Shown here one piece after another: positions 1-8,574 of a stretch of DNA of 64,000 bases. Position numbers and translations under genes: made by a program. Numbering within the stretch: position 1 is the stretch's first letter; the number at the start of each line of letters is the position of its first letter. The stretch is from Mixta theicola. GTDB taxonomy: Bacteria; Pseudomonadota; Gammaproteobacteria; Enterobacterales; Enterobacteriaceae. The notes under the pieces were generated by a model. The model ran no database searches and was not told where the DNA came from. It worked only from the letters and a program-made list of their open reading frames with translations. Where the stretch lies: positions 1-64,000 of the forward strand of contig NZ_NWUO01000014.1 of the NCBI RefSeq assembly GCF_002895925.1, written 5' to 3'.

Positions 1-49
1 AGGTAACGCCGGTTATCAGCGAGACCCCGCTGGTAATGCAGTATTCGGT

Positions 50-126
50 GGTGCGGTAGTTCAGTCGGTTAGAATACCGGCCTGTCACGCCGGGGGTCGC
101 GGGTTCGAGTCCCGTCCGCACCGCCA
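50..126 (+). tRNA. aspT: tRNA-Asp (anticodon GTC)
   Basis: A 77-nt cloverleaf with acceptor arms GGTGCGG and CCGCACC, a D-arm containing AGTTCAGTCGGTTAGAA, anticodon GTC in CCTGTCACG, a T-arm GGGTTCGAGTCCC and an encoded CCA end. It is nearly identical to E. coli tRNA-Asp. Followed closely by tRNA-Trp, it matches the distal end of the rrnC operon. The 49 bases before it would be the spacer after a 5S gene lying outside the window. Confidence 0.97.
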
Positions 127-135
127 CCCTTATTT

Positions 136-211
<76 letters not shown>

Positions 212-220
212 GATAAAAAG

Positions 221-248
221 TCCTTTGCTAACGCAAAGGATTTTTTTT
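221..248 (+). terminator. Intrinsic terminator of the rRNA/tRNA operon
   Basis: A perfect 8-bp stem, TCCTTTGC / GCAAAGGA with loop TAAC, is followed directly by eight T. It lies 9 bases after trpT and ends the stable RNA transcript before the convergent hdfR gene. Confidence 0.93.
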
Positions 249-349
249 GCCTTTTATTAGACAGTCACCGTTCACATTGTGGCAGGATGAACGGAAAATC
301 CCCTCACCCTTCTTCTGTTATAAATCCCAATATCTGTTTTTGAAAAAAA

Positions 350-1177
350 CTATGGCTGTACCAATACCGGAAATTTCAGTAACTGACGGATATAAGTCTG
401 CTGATCGCTGTTTTGTAACCAAACGGCATATAATGGCCTGACTGCGACAGGTGTATCAGGAATAACCGTCAGATCGGGATAGAGCTGTATCCAGTTATCC
501 GGCAGAAAAGCACAGGCACCGGTAGTATGTAATAGCTGCCTTGTTAAATGTGCAGACGTCGTTGTAAGCACGGGAACATCATCCGCACCGGCCAGATAAC
601 TTTCATGCTGATGGAAATCCGCTCCCCATTCCAGTTTGATGTAGTCATATTTTTCCCGCTTTTCACTTTTTCGCGAGCGAAAAAGCGTAAGTGAAATATG
701 ACCGATCTGCTGGCTGGTCAACTCATCCATTTTCGGTGCTTCGGTGGTAATTAGCAGATCAAGCTGACGCTCATGCAGCTGTTTCACCAACAAATGACGC
801 TGTGCGACGCGTGCCTCCAGGTGTAGACTTTCACGGTTTTCATACAGCGTTTGCAGCCATGGCGTTAGATAAGCCTCCCAAAGGGATGCGCTGGCCCCAA
901 TCGATAGCTCATGATGCTGCTGAGTATGCGCTACCTCCTTTTTTGCCATCATCCACGTGCTCATCAGACTTTCAGCATAGGGAAGCAGGCGCTCGCCGGC
1001 GGAAGTGAGCCGGATATTATTTCGATGGCGGGTAAAAAGATTTACGCCCAGCTGGTTTTCCAGCTGTCTGATGCGAAAACTGACTGCAGATTGCGTAAGG
1101 TAGAGGGCTTCTGCCGCGCGCCCAAAATGACGCGTTCTGCTCACTTCAAGGAAGGTCTTTAATAATTCCGTATCCAC
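350..1177 (-). CDS. hdfR: LysR-family regulator HdfR
   Basis: This 275-residue LysR-type regulator closely resembles E. coli HdfR (279 aa), a repressor of the flagellar master operon flhDC that also affects other operons. The N-terminal winged helix-turn-helix (about residues 18-58) carries the conserved stretch [21 protein letters not shown] substrate-binding-like effector domain follows, ending near [12 protein letters not shown] place the start at a GTG encoding VDTELLKTF, as in E. coli, because GGAG lies 6 bases upstream. An in-frame TTG four codons earlier overlaps that Shine-Dalgarno and is unlikely. It is transcribed divergently from maoP, the arrangement known from E. coli, and converges on the rRNA operon terminator. 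Confidence 0.93.
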   Translation of the reverse strand: MDTELLKTFLEVSRTRHFGRAAEALYLTQSAVSFRIRQLENQLGVNLFTRHRNNIRLTSAGERLLPYAESLMSTWMMAKKEVAHTQQHHELSIGASASLWEAYLTPWLQTLYENRESLHLEARVAQRHLLVKQLHERQLDLLITTEAPKMDELTSQQIGHISLTLFRSRKSEKREKYDYIKLEWGADFHQHESYLAGADDVPVLTTTSAHLTRQLLHTTGACAFLPDNWIQLYPDLTVIPDTPVAVRPLYAVWLQNSDQQTYIRQLLKFPVLVQP

Positions 1178-1224
1178 AGCCCACTCCAAAAGATTTGTTT
1201 GTCGTAATGATTTAAATGTTTTGT

Positions 1225-1252
1225 TTTACACTCTGTCAAGCCTAAATAATAC
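1225..1252 (+). promoter_or_regulatory. Probable sigma70 promoter of maoP
   Basis: A -35 TTTACA and a -10 TAATAC are separated by 16 bases, and the predicted start lies about 40 bases before the maoP ATG. The same 120-bp hdfR-maoP spacer is where E. coli keeps the short maoS site used by MaoP. I do not recall the maoS sequence well enough to place it here. Confidence 0.5.
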
Positions 1253-1299
1253 TCCGCGCCATAAATCGCACGGCCATAGAAGAGTTAGGAGCGTGTAAA

Positions 1300-1638
1300 A
1301 TGGCGGATAGCTTCGCAACAAATAATCGTTTTTTTGATAACAAACACTACCCGCGTGGGTTTTCGCGTCATGGTGACTTTACTATTAAAGAAGCTCAGCT
1401 TCTCGAAAGGCACGGCTACGCGTTTAATGAGCTTGATCTGTCCAGACGAGAACCTGTGACAGAAGAAGAGCGTCAGTTTATAGAAGTATGTCGTGGTTTG
1501 CGTGAACCACAAACTGAAGCTGAGCGCGTATGGAGTAAGTATATGACGCGTATCAAGCGTCCCAAGCGCTTTCATACTCTTTCAGGTGGGAAACCACAGA
1601 TGGAAGGCGTTGAAGACTATAGCGATTCAGATGATTAA
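1300..1638 (+). CDS. maoP: Ori macrodomain protein MaoP (YifE)
   Basis: A 112-residue protein nearly identical over long stretches to E. coli YifE/MaoP (112 aa), for example [20 protein letters not shown] and the tail [12 protein letters not shown]...DYSDSDD. In E. coli MaoP acts with the nearby maoS site to constrain long-range DNA mobility in the Ori macrodomain. No catalytic motif is visible. The protein is charged, with an acidic C-terminus. The gene stands alone between divergent hdfR and convergent comM, with GGAG before the ATG and a hairpin terminator after it. Confidence 0.94.
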   Translation: MADSFATNNRFFDNKHYPRGFSRHGDFTIKEAQLLERHGYAFNELDLSRREPVTEEERQFIEVCRGLREPQTEAERVWSKYMTRIKRPKRFHTLSGGKPQMEGVEDYSDSDD

Positions 1639-1679
1639 GCAAAATCTTCTTTAAAAGAGTTTACTGGCATCTGAAGTTA

Positions 1680-1701
1680 AAATGGGGCTACGGCCCCATT
1701 T
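1680..1701. terminator. Bidirectional terminator between maoP and comM
   Basis: A perfect 9-bp inverted repeat AAATGGGGC / GCCCCATTT with a 4-base loop has T/A runs at both ends. It abuts the stop codon of comM, so it can serve both convergent genes. Confidence 0.85.
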
Positions 1702-3222
1702 CTATTCCAGGCTCTTATGCAAATGCGCCATCATGCGATCCATACCGCGGTAGCTTAAAGCTTCCAGCAGATGCGAACGGCTCAGTACTTCTTCCTCTGC
1801 TAAATCGGCTATAGTACGGGAAACTTTTAACAAGCGTTGCCATGCCCTGACGGAAAGTCCCAGCTTAACCAATACCGATTCAAGCCATTCTGCATCGGCT
1901 TTTTGCAACCCACACCATTGCTGTACTTCTGCATTACCCATTAAAGCATTTACCTTGCCCTGACGCGCCAGCTGGCGTTTACGCGCTTCCAGCACCCGTA
2001 ATCGAACCTCACTACTGCTTTCCGTGGTTTTTTGCGGCTGGCTTAGCATTCCGGCTGGTAGCAGCGGTATCTCCAGAGAAAGGTCGAAGCGATCGAGAAA
2101 GGGCCCTGATAAGCGGCTGAGATAGCGCAGCGTTTGCTGTGGCGTGCTGCGATTATGATTACCCTGATAATGTCCGGTTGGGCTGGGATTCATCGCGGCA
2201 ACCAGTTGAAAACGTGCAGGCCAGGTCACTTTAGCCCGGGCGCGAGAAATCGTAATCTCTCCGGATTCTAACGGCTCACGCAAAGCGTCCAGTGTTTTTC
2301 GATTGAACTCTGGTAACTCATCCAGAAATAATACCCCATTGTGCGCCAACGTAATTTCGCCCGGCTGCGGAATGCTTCCTCCGCCAATCAGCGCATAAAG
2401 CGTTGAGCTATGATGAGGGAGCCGAAACGGTCGCTTTCGCCATTGCTTATGCACATCACCGCTTTTTACGATGCTGGCAATGATGGCGCACTCCAGCGCT
2501 TCACGCTCGGTGAGAGGAGGCAACAGCCCTGTCAGGCGCATCGCCAGCATAGTTTTTCCTGTTCCCGGCGGGCCAATAAGCAGCAGGTTGTGTCCTCCGG
2601 CCGCAGCGATCTCCAGCGCTCGCTTTCCCTGCTGTTGGCCGATTATATCGCTCAGATCTTCGCTTTTCTCTTCGTTAACGCTATCCTCTGCTTGCCCGGC
2701 GCAAAGCGTATGCTGCTGTAAAAGAAAAGCACAGATCTCTGCCAGGCTGCCAGCAACCAGTGATTCTCCCTGTTGGACTAAACCCACATCTGCGGCATTT
2801 TCAGCGGGTAAAATTAACCTTCTGCCTGCTTCTTTTGCAGCCATAGCCGCAGGGATTGCACCCTGTACGCCTCTGAGCGCGCCGCTAAGCGCCAGCTCAC
2901 CCAGGAATTCAAACTGAGACAGTTTCACTTCAGGAAGCTGTTCTGAAGCGGCAAGGATGGCAATAGCGATAGGAAGATCGAAACGGCCGCCTTCCTTAGG
3001 TAAATCAGCAGGAGCCAGGTTAACCGTGACACGCTTTGCCGGGAAAGCGAAGCCGCTATTAATAATGGCGCTACGTACTCTGTCACGTGCTTCTTTCACC
3101 GTTTTTTCGGGTAATCCAACCAGAGAGAGGCCGGGCAAACCGCTACTTATATGAACTTCCACCGTCACCAGCGGCGCTTCCACGCCCAGGGCCGCACGTG
3201 TAATAACGTGGGATAAAGACAT
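1702..3222 (-). CDS. comM: ComM/YifB-family AAA+ ATPase (Mg-chelatase-like)
   Basis: This 506-residue protein has the length and layout of E. coli YifB and Haemophilus ComM, a hexameric helicase for branch migration during integration of transformed DNA. The N-terminal ChlI/Lon-C-like domain includes INLAPADLPKEGG. The AAA+ core has Walker A GPPGTGKT (about residue 218) and Walker B GVLFLDELPEF. The Mg-chelatase C-terminal domain contains LSVRAWQRLLKVSRTIADL. I chose the internal ATG beginning MSLSHVITRAALG because AAGGAG lies 5 bases upstream and E. coli starts there. An upstream in-frame start would add 16 residues. Confidence 0.93.
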   Translation of the reverse strand: MSLSHVITRAALGVEAPLVTVEVHISSGLPGLSLVGLPEKTVKEARDRVRSAIINSGFAFPAKRVTVNLAPADLPKEGGRFDLPIAIAILAASEQLPEVKLSQFEFLGELALSGALRGVQGAIPAAMAAKEAGRRLILPAENAADVGLVQQGESLVAGSLAEICAFLLQQHTLCAGQAEDSVNEEKSEDLSDIIGQQQGKRALEIAAAGGHNLLLIGPPGTGKTMLAMRLTGLLPPLTEREALECAIIASIVKSGDVHKQWRKRPFRLPHHSSTLYALIGGGSIPQPGEITLAHNGVLFLDELPEFNRKTLDALREPLESGEITISRARAKVTWPARFQLVAAMNPSPTGHYQGNHNRSTPQQTLRYLSRLSGPFLDRFDLSLEIPLLPAGMLSQPQKTTESSSEVRLRVLEARKRQLARQGKVNALMGNAEVQQWCGLQKADAEWLESVLVKLGLSVRAWQRLLKVSRTIADLAEEEVLSRSHLLEALSYRGMDRMMAHLHKSLE

Positions 3223-3561
3223 ACTCGCTCCTTGTATCATATCGGCAGGAGTATGCGGAGGGTTCGACAATAACGCGATGCTCTATGAATAAAGTTGCGC
3301 GTCTTCTCGAAAAATATCGGCGCGATAATCACAAAAATTGAAAAACCAGCCGGAGCGAGAAAAAGCTACGGCCTGGATAATTCATTACGAAAGGTACGTA
3401 ATGAATAACTTTCAATAAGTATTACCTTATGAAATTAAAGCTATTTTTTAAAGTGAGCTAAAGCAGCTATAAAATTTAGTGATAAAAAAGGTTGTCGTTC
3501 TATGCCTGTCTGTGATACCTCTTTAGGCATTACTTCGAATAAGTGAAATTCTGAACAGCAT
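3223..3561 (+). promoter_or_regulatory. Regulatory region upstream of the ilv operon
   Basis: This 339-bp gene-free stretch between comM and the ilv leader peptide is A+T-rich toward its right half. It must contain the promoter of ilvLXGMEDA. A weak candidate is TTGTCG at 3492 with GATACC 16 bases downstream, but neither box is close to consensus. The clearest element is the separate inverted repeat at 3380-3406. No ORF with a convincing ribosome binding site was seen. Confidence 0.4.
3380..3406. repeat. Perfect 10-bp inverted repeat upstream of ilvL
   Basis: ATTCATTACG and CGTAATGAAT are exact reverse complements separated by 7 bases (AAAGGTA). They are not followed by a T-run, so this looks more like an operator or cruciform-prone element than a terminator. 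It lies about 155 bp before ilvL. Confidence 0.7.
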
Positions 3562-3660
3562 ATGAAAGCCCTTCTACGAGTGATTAGCCTAGTCGTGATT
3601 AGCGTGGTGGTGATTATTATCACACCGTGCGGGGCTGCGCTCGGAGGAAGAAAGGCTTAA
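3562..3660 (+). CDS. ilvL: ilvGMEDA operon leader peptide
   Basis: A 32-codon ORF whose middle is a run of regulated codons (VISLVVISVVVIII). It ends PCGAALGGRKA, matching E. coli IlvL residue for residue over most of its length. In E. coli the ribosome stalls at Ile, Val or Leu codons when the cognate tRNAs are uncharged, which favours the antiterminator over the downstream terminator hairpin. The attenuator hairpin follows 24 bases after the stop codon, as expected for this mechanism. Confidence 0.95.
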   Translation: MKALLRVISLVVISVVVIIITPCGAALGGRKA

Positions 3661-3683
3661 AAATCAAGCCTGAATCTAAAAGA

Positions 3684-3716
3684 ACCCCCGCACCGAAAGG
3701 TCCGGGGGTTTTTTTA
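3684..3716 (+). terminator. ilv operon attenuator
   Basis: A GC-rich hairpin with arms ACCCCCGCACC and GGTCCGGGGGT around GAAA is followed by a seven-T run. It lies between the ilvL stop codon and the first structural gene, so it is the transcription attenuator controlled by IlvL translation. Confidence 0.93.
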
Positions 3717-3756
3717 TAGTCAGGCATCGGGATAGTCAATGAAAGAGGAACAAACA

Positions 3757-3813
3757 ATGTACAGTAGCATAAAATACTGTTGTTCCCCGGATGAGGCAGG
3801 GGAATCACGATGA
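3757..3813 (+). CDS. ilvX: IlvX-like microprotein
   Basis: An 18-codon ORF ([18 protein letters not shown]) has AGAGGA about 7 bases before its ATG, and its TGA overlaps the ATG of ilvG in ATGA. E. coli ilvX (16 aa) sits at exactly this place with the same overlap. The sequences share only a loose N-terminal pattern (small polar residues, then K-x-C). Position and translational coupling support the call more than sequence does. Its function is unknown. It may couple translation into ilvG. Confidence 0.6.
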   Translation: MYSSIKYCCSPDEAGESR

Positions 3814-5456
3814 CAGGTGCTCAGTGGGTGGTTCAAGCGTTGCGTGCGCAAGGGGTTAAAACCGTATTCGGTTATCCAGGTGGCGCGATTATGCCGGTTT
3901 ACGATGCGCTGTATGACGGAGGCGTTGAACACCTACTGTGCCGTCATGAACAGGGCGCCGCGATGGCTGCTATCGGATATGCCCGTGCAACCGGTAGCGT
4001 GGGCGTCTGTATCGCCACTTCCGGGCCAGGTGCCACTAATCTCATCACCGGCCTTGCCGATGCCATGATGGACTCTGTTCCCGTTGTCGCCATCACCGGC
4101 CAGGTTGCAGCCCCGCTGATTGGCACCGATGCCTTCCAGGAAATTGACGTGCTGGGTTTATCGCTGGCCTGTACTAAACACAGCTTTCTGGTGGAGTCGT
4201 TAGAGACGCTGCCTGAAGTCATGGCCGAAGCCTTTGCGATAGCGCAATCTGGCCGCCCAGGCCCGGTACTGGTTGATATTCCAAAAAATATTCAGGTAGC
4301 CAGCGGTGAATTGACGCCGCATTTGCTGCCCGTAGCCGAGACGGTTGCGCATCCATATCAACAGTTACAGCAGGCGCGTACGTTGATTGCGCAGGCGAAA
4401 AAACCCGTTTTGTATATAGGCGGCGGCGTAGGCATCGCGCAGGCCGTACCGACGCTGCGTAAGTTTGTTCAACAGACCGGTATCCCAACCGTAGCGACAT
4501 TAAAAGGTCTGGGCGCGCCGGATGCCGACGATCCGTGTTACCTCGGTATGTTAGGGATGCATGGCACAAAAGCGGCGAACCTGGCCGTACAGCAGTGCGA
4601 CTTGCTGATTGCCATCGGCGCCCGTTTTGACGATCGGGTTACCGGCAAGCTTGATACTTTTGCACCGCATGCCAGCGTTATCCATATGGATATCGATCCG
4701 GCCGAGCTGAATAAGCTGCGCCGGGCGCACGTTGGCTTACAAGGTGATTTTAATGTGCTGCTGCCTGAGCTGGCGCAATCATGCCAGATCGATGAATGGC
4801 GCGCCGAAGTCATCGCGCTGAAGAACGAGCATCGCTGGCGTTACGATCATCCGGGAGAGGCGATCTACGCGCCTCTTTTTTTGCGCCAGCTGTCAGATCG
4901 CAAAGCTAAAACCGCCATCGTGACGACGGATGTCGGCCAGCATCAAATGTGGGCGGCGCAGCATATATCATTCAGCGCGCCGGAGAACTTTATCACTTCA
5001 AGCGGTTTGGGAACGATGGGATTTGGTCTGCCAGCGGCGGTTGGCGCGCAGGTCGCCCGGCCTGAAGACTGTGTAATTTGCGTATCTGGCGATGGTTCTT
5101 TCATGATGAACGTGCAGGAGCTGGGCACCATCAAACGTAAAAAGCTGCCGATAAAAATCGTGCTGATGGATAACCAGCGCTTAGGCATGGTGCGCCAGTG
5201 GCAGCAGCTGTTTTTCTCTGAACGCTATAGTGAAACCAACCTGTCCGATAACCCCGATTTTCTGATGCTGGCCAGCGCTTTTGATATTCCTGGCCAGCGT
5301 ATCACTCGTAAAGATCAGGTCGACGCCGCATTAGATGCGCTGCTGAACAGTGAAGGCCCTTATCTGTTGCATGTGGCTATTGATGAGCTTGAAAACGTCT
5401 GGCCTCTGGTGCCGCCTGGCGCCAGCAACGCAAATATGATGGAGAAAACCGTATGA
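3810..5456 (+). CDS. ilvG: Acetolactate synthase II large subunit IlvG
   Basis: This 548-residue thiamine-diphosphate enzyme condenses pyruvate with pyruvate or 2-ketobutyrate, the first common step of valine/isoleucine synthesis. It is colinear with E. coli IlvG. Visible features are the catalytic Glu47 (CRHEQGAA), the [15 protein letters not shown]-terminal motif, and the ThDP/Mg signature beginning [12 protein letters not shown] and ending near MDNQRLG. The gene is full length with no frameshift, unlike E. coli K-12, where ilvG is broken. Its ATG overlaps the ilvX-like stop. Its own stop overlaps the start of the small subunit ilvM by 4 bases, which fits stoichiometric coupled synthesis. 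Confidence 0.97.
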   Translation: MTGAQWVVQALRAQGVKTVFGYPGGAIMPVYDALYDGGVEHLLCRHEQGAAMAAIGYARATGSVGVCIATSGPGATNLITGLADAMMDSVPVVAITGQVAAPLIGTDAFQEIDVLGLSLACTKHSFLVESLETLPEVMAEAFAIAQSGRPGPVLVDIPKNIQVASGELTPHLLPVAETVAHPYQQLQQARTLIAQAKKPVLYIGGGVGIAQAVPTLRKFVQQTGIPTVATLKGLGAPDADDPCYLGMLGMHGTKAANLAVQQCDLLIAIGARFDDRVTGKLDTFAPHASVIHMDIDPAELNKLRRAHVGLQGDFNVLLPELAQSCQIDEWRAEVIALKNEHRWRYDHPGEAIYAPLFLRQLSDRKAKTAIVTTDVGQHQMWAAQHISFSAPENFITSSGLGTMGFGLPAAVGAQVARPEDCVICVSGDGSFMMNVQELGTIKRKKLPIKIVLMDNQRLGMVRQWQQLFFSERYSETNLSDNPDFLMLASAFDIPGQRITRKDQVDAALDALLNSEGPYLLHVAIDELENVWPLVPPGASNANMMEKTV

Positions 5457-5710
5457 ACCAGCACCAGTTGTCTATCGAAGCGCGTTTCCGGCCTGAAGTT
5501 CTGGAGCGTATTTTGCGCGTCATTCGTCATCGCGGCTTTCAGGTCTGCGCTATGAATATGGCCAGCGTTGTTAACGCAGAGAATATTAATATCGAAATGA
5601 CCGTTGCCAGCCAGCGCTCAGTCGATTTACTGTCAACACAGCTGAGCAAACTGATGGATGTCGCTTGCGTCCAGATTCAACAACAGACAACACAACAAAT
5701 CCGCGCATAG
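5453..5710 (+). CDS. ilvM: Acetolactate synthase II small subunit IlvM
   Basis: An 85-residue ACT-domain protein resembling E. coli IlvM (87 aa), with [20 protein letters not shown] and [16 protein letters not shown]. It is the small subunit needed for full activity of IlvG. The isozyme II small subunit is the one that confers little valine inhibition. It overlaps ilvG by ATGA and precedes ilvE by 18 bases. Confidence 0.94.
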   Translation: MNQHQLSIEARFRPEVLERILRVIRHRGFQVCAMNMASVVNAENINIEMTVASQRSVDLLSTQLSKLMDVACVQIQQQTTQQIRA

Positions 5711-5728
5711 TCGCGAAAGGAAATAAGA

Positions 5729-6658
5729 ATGAGTACGAAGAAAGCAGACTTTATTTGGTTCAACGGCGAGATGGTGAAATGGGAAGAGGCGAAAGTCAGC
5801 GTCATGTCTCATGCCCTGCATTACGGCACGTCTGTTTTTGAAGGCGTCCGTTGCTACGACTCGCATAAAGGACCTGTAGTCTTCCGCCATCGTGAACATA
5901 TGCAGCGCCTGCACGACTCTGCCAAAATTTATCGTTTCCCGCTGAAGCATAGCGTGGAAGAGTTGATGGAAGCCTGCCGTGAAGTTCTGCGCGTGAATAA
6001 ACTGCAGAGCGCTTATATTCGTCCTTTGGCTTTTGTCGGCGATGTTGGTCTGGGCGTAAATCCCCCGGATGGCTACAGCACCGATGTCATTATTGCCGCC
6101 TTCCCGTGGGGTGCTTACCTCGGTGCGGAAGCGCTGGAGCAGGGCATTGATGCGATGGTTTCTTCATGGAATCGCGTAGCGCCAAACACCATTCCTACCG
6201 CCGCTAAAGCGGGCGGCAACTATCTTTCTTCACTGCTGGTAGGCAGCGAAGCCCGTCGTCATGGCTATCAGGAAGGTATCGCGCTGGATACCAACGGCTA
6301 TATCTCCGAAGGCGCCGGCGAAAACCTGTTTGAAGTTAAAGACGGCATTCTGTTTACTCCGCCGTTTACCTCTTCTGCGCTGCCGGGCATTACCCGCGAT
6401 GCGATTATTAAACTGGCGAAAGATGCTGGCATTGAAGTGCGTGAGCAGGTGCTGTCGCGTGAGTCTCTCTACCTGGCCGATGAAGTCTTTATGTCCGGTA
6501 CCGCAGCTGAGATTACGCCAGTGCGTAGCGTTGACGGCATTCAGGTGGGCGAAGGTAAGCGCGGTCCGGTGACGAAGCGTATCCAGCAGGCATTCTTTGG
6601 CCTGTTCACCGGTGAAACTGAAGATAAATGGGGCTGGCTGGATCCGGTAAACCCATAA
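5729..6658 (+). CDS. ilvE: Branched-chain amino acid aminotransferase
   Basis: This 309-residue fold-type IV PLP enzyme performs the last transamination to valine, isoleucine and leucine. It is colinear with E. coli IlvE (309 aa). The PLP lysine lies in AAKAGGNYLSS (near residue 160). Cofactor-binding landmarks include EGAGENLFEVKDG and the threonine-rich SGTAAEITPVR. AAAGGA precedes the ATG. It is the third structural gene of the operon. A small hairpin lies between it and ilvD. Confidence 0.97.
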   Translation: MSTKKADFIWFNGEMVKWEEAKVSVMSHALHYGTSVFEGVRCYDSHKGPVVFRHREHMQRLHDSAKIYRFPLKHSVEELMEACREVLRVNKLQSAYIRPLAFVGDVGLGVNPPDGYSTDVIIAAFPWGAYLGAEALEQGIDAMVSSWNRVAPNTIPTAAKAGGNYLSSLLVGSEARRHGYQEGIALDTNGYISEGAGENLFEVKDGILFTPPFTSSALPGITRDAIIKLAKDAGIEVREQVLSRESLYLADEVFMSGTAAEITPVRSVDGIQVGEGKRGPVTKRIQQAFFGLFTGETEDKWGWLDPVNP

Positions 6659-6670
6659 CACCATGATTTT

Positions 6671-6692
6671 GCGGGCGCTATTAACGGCCCGC
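6671..6692 (+). other. Hairpin between ilvE and ilvD
   Basis: A GCGGGC / GCCCGC stem with a 10-base loop is followed by an A+T-rich stretch but not by a proper T-run. It could protect or punctuate the mRNA between ilvE and ilvD. I do not call it a terminator, because ilvD and ilvA clearly belong to the same operon. Confidence 0.45.
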
Positions 6693-6721
6693 TTATTTAT
6701 CCAGACTGGAGTAAACAGAGC

Positions 6722-8572
6722 ATGCCTAAGTACCGTTCCGCCACTACCACCCACGGCCGTAATATGGCCGGTGCCCGTGCCCTGTGGCGTGCCACAGGAA
6801 TGACCGACGCCGATTTTGGCAAACCGATTATCGCCGTTGTTAACTCCTTCACTCAGTTCGTGCCGGGCCACGTTCACCTGCGCGACCTTGGTAAACTGGT
6901 CGCCGAGCAGATCGAAGCTGCGGGCGGCGTGGCGAAAGAATTTAATACCATTGCGGTAGATGACGGTATTGCCATGGGTCATGGCGGTATGCTCTATTCC
7001 CTGCCGTCGCGCGAGCTGATTGCCGACTCGGTAGAATACATGGTGAATGCTCACTGCGCAGATGCGATGGTGTGCATTTCCAACTGCGATAAAATCACTC
7101 CGGGTATGATGATGGCGGCGCTGCGTCTGAACATACCGGTTATTTTTGTCTCTGGCGGGCCGATGGAAGCGGGCAAAACCAAACTGTCCGATAAAATCAT
7201 CAAGCTGGACCTGGTCGACGCGATGATTCAGGGCGCGAACCCTAACGTCAGCGATGCCGAGAGCGATCAGATCGAACGCTCCGCCTGTCCTACCTGCGGC
7301 TCCTGTTCCGGGATGTTTACCGCTAATTCTATGAACTGCCTGACCGAAGCGCTGGGGCTGTCTCAGCCGGGTAATGGCTCGCTGCTGGCTACGCATGCCG
7401 ATCGTAAAGAATTATTCGTTAACGCCGGTAAACGCATCGTTAGCCTGGCGAAACGCTACTACGAACAGGATGATGAAACCGCGCTGCCGCGTAATATCGC
7501 CAATAAAGCCGCTTTTGAAAACGCGATGACGCTGGATATTGCGATGGGCGGCTCTACCAATACCGTTCTGCATCTGCTGGCGGCGGCGCAGGAGGGCGAG
7601 GTCGATTTCAATATTTCCGATATCGATCGTCTGTCGCGCAAGGTGCCGCACTTATGCAAAGTGGCGCCCAGCACACCGAAATATCATATGGAAGATGTTC
7701 ACCGTGCAGGCGGCGTTATCGGCATCCTGGGCGAGCTGGATCGTGCCGGGCTGCTGGATACCAACGTGTATAACGTGCTGGGCACGACGCTGCGCGATGC
7801 GCTGGATAATTACGACATCATGCTGACGCAGGATGAGGCGGTGAAGAAGATGTTCCGCGCCGGACCGGCGGGTATCCGCACCACCCAGGCATTTTCTCAG
7901 GATTGCCGTTGGGACACGCTGGATGATGACCGCCAGGAAGGCTGTATCCGTTCACGCGAATATGCTTACAGTCAGGACGGCGGACTGGCGGTGCTGTACG
8001 GCAATATGGCGGAAGATGGCTGTATCGTTAAAACCGCAGGCGTAGACAAAGAGAGCCTGGCGTTCCGTGGCCCGGCGAAAGTCTATGAAAGCCAGGAAGA
8101 GGCGGTCGAGGCGATTCTTGGCGGCAAAGTCGTGGCCGGAGACGTGGTGGTTATTCGCTACGAAGGGCCGAAAGGCGGGCCGGGTATGCAGGAAATGCTC
8201 TATCCGACCACCTACCTGAAATCGATGGGGCTGGGTAAAAGCTGCGCCCTGATCACCGACGGACGCTTTTCCGGCGGCACGTCTGGCCTCTCTATCGGTC
8301 ACGTCTCGCCGGAAGCGGGAAGCGGCGGCACCATCGCGCTGGTGCGGGATGGCGATATGATTGAAATCGATATTCCGAACCGTGGCATCAAGCTTAACGT
8401 ACCGGACAATGAGCTGCATGCGCGTCGTGAACAGGAAGAAGCGCGCGGGGAAGCCGCCTGGACGCCGCATTCGCGTCAGCGTCAGGTCTCCTTTGCGCTG
8501 CGCGCCTATGCCTCGCTGGCAACCAGTGCGGATAAAGGCGCGGTGCGTGATAAATCGAAGCTGGGAGGCTAA
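6722..8572 (+). CDS. ilvD: Dihydroxy-acid dehydratase
   Basis: This 616-residue enzyme, the same length as E. coli IlvD, dehydrates dihydroxyvalerates to 2-keto acids with an oxygen-sensitive iron-sulfur cluster. Cluster-ligand cysteines are visible in CISNCDK and in [11 protein letters not shown]. The conserved [18 protein letters not shown] and the C-terminal [20 protein letters not shown] blocks are present. GGAG stands about 10 bases before the ATG. Only two bases separate its stop from ilvA. Confidence 0.97.
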   Translation: MPKYRSATTTHGRNMAGARALWRATGMTDADFGKPIIAVVNSFTQFVPGHVHLRDLGKLVAEQIEAAGGVAKEFNTIAVDDGIAMGHGGMLYSLPSRELIADSVEYMVNAHCADAMVCISNCDKITPGMMMAALRLNIPVIFVSGGPMEAGKTKLSDKIIKLDLVDAMIQGANPNVSDAESDQIERSACPTCGSCSGMFTANSMNCLTEALGLSQPGNGSLLATHADRKELFVNAGKRIVSLAKRYYEQDDETALPRNIANKAAFENAMTLDIAMGGSTNTVLHLLAAAQEGEVDFNISDIDRLSRKVPHLCKVAPSTPKYHMEDVHRAGGVIGILGELDRAGLLDTNVYNVLGTTLRDALDNYDIMLTQDEAVKKMFRAGPAGIRTTQAFSQDCRWDTLDDDRQEGCIRSREYAYSQDGGLAVLYGNMAEDGCIVKTAGVDKESLAFRGPAKVYESQEEAVEAILGGKVVAGDVVVIRYEGPKGGPGMQEMLYPTTYLKSMGLGKSCALITDGRFSGGTSGLSIGHVSPEAGSGGTIALVRDGDMIEIDIPNRGIKLNVPDNELHARREQEEARGEAAWTPHSRQRQVSFALRAYASLATSADKGAVRDKSKLGG

Positions 8573-8574
8573 GG

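Noticed and set aside
1285-1575. 96-codon minus-strand ORF
   Set aside because: It is antisense to maoP, which is nearly identical to its E. coli orthologue.
3441-3932. Minus-strand ORFs of 60-70 codons over the ilv leader
   Set aside because: They are antisense to ilvL/ilvX and the attenuator. The structured leader explains the sequence.
6230-7396. 388-codon minus-strand ORF across ilvE/ilvD
   Set aside because: It is antisense to two well-supported genes and spans their spacer. Its His/Arg-rich composition is typical of complementary-strand shadows.
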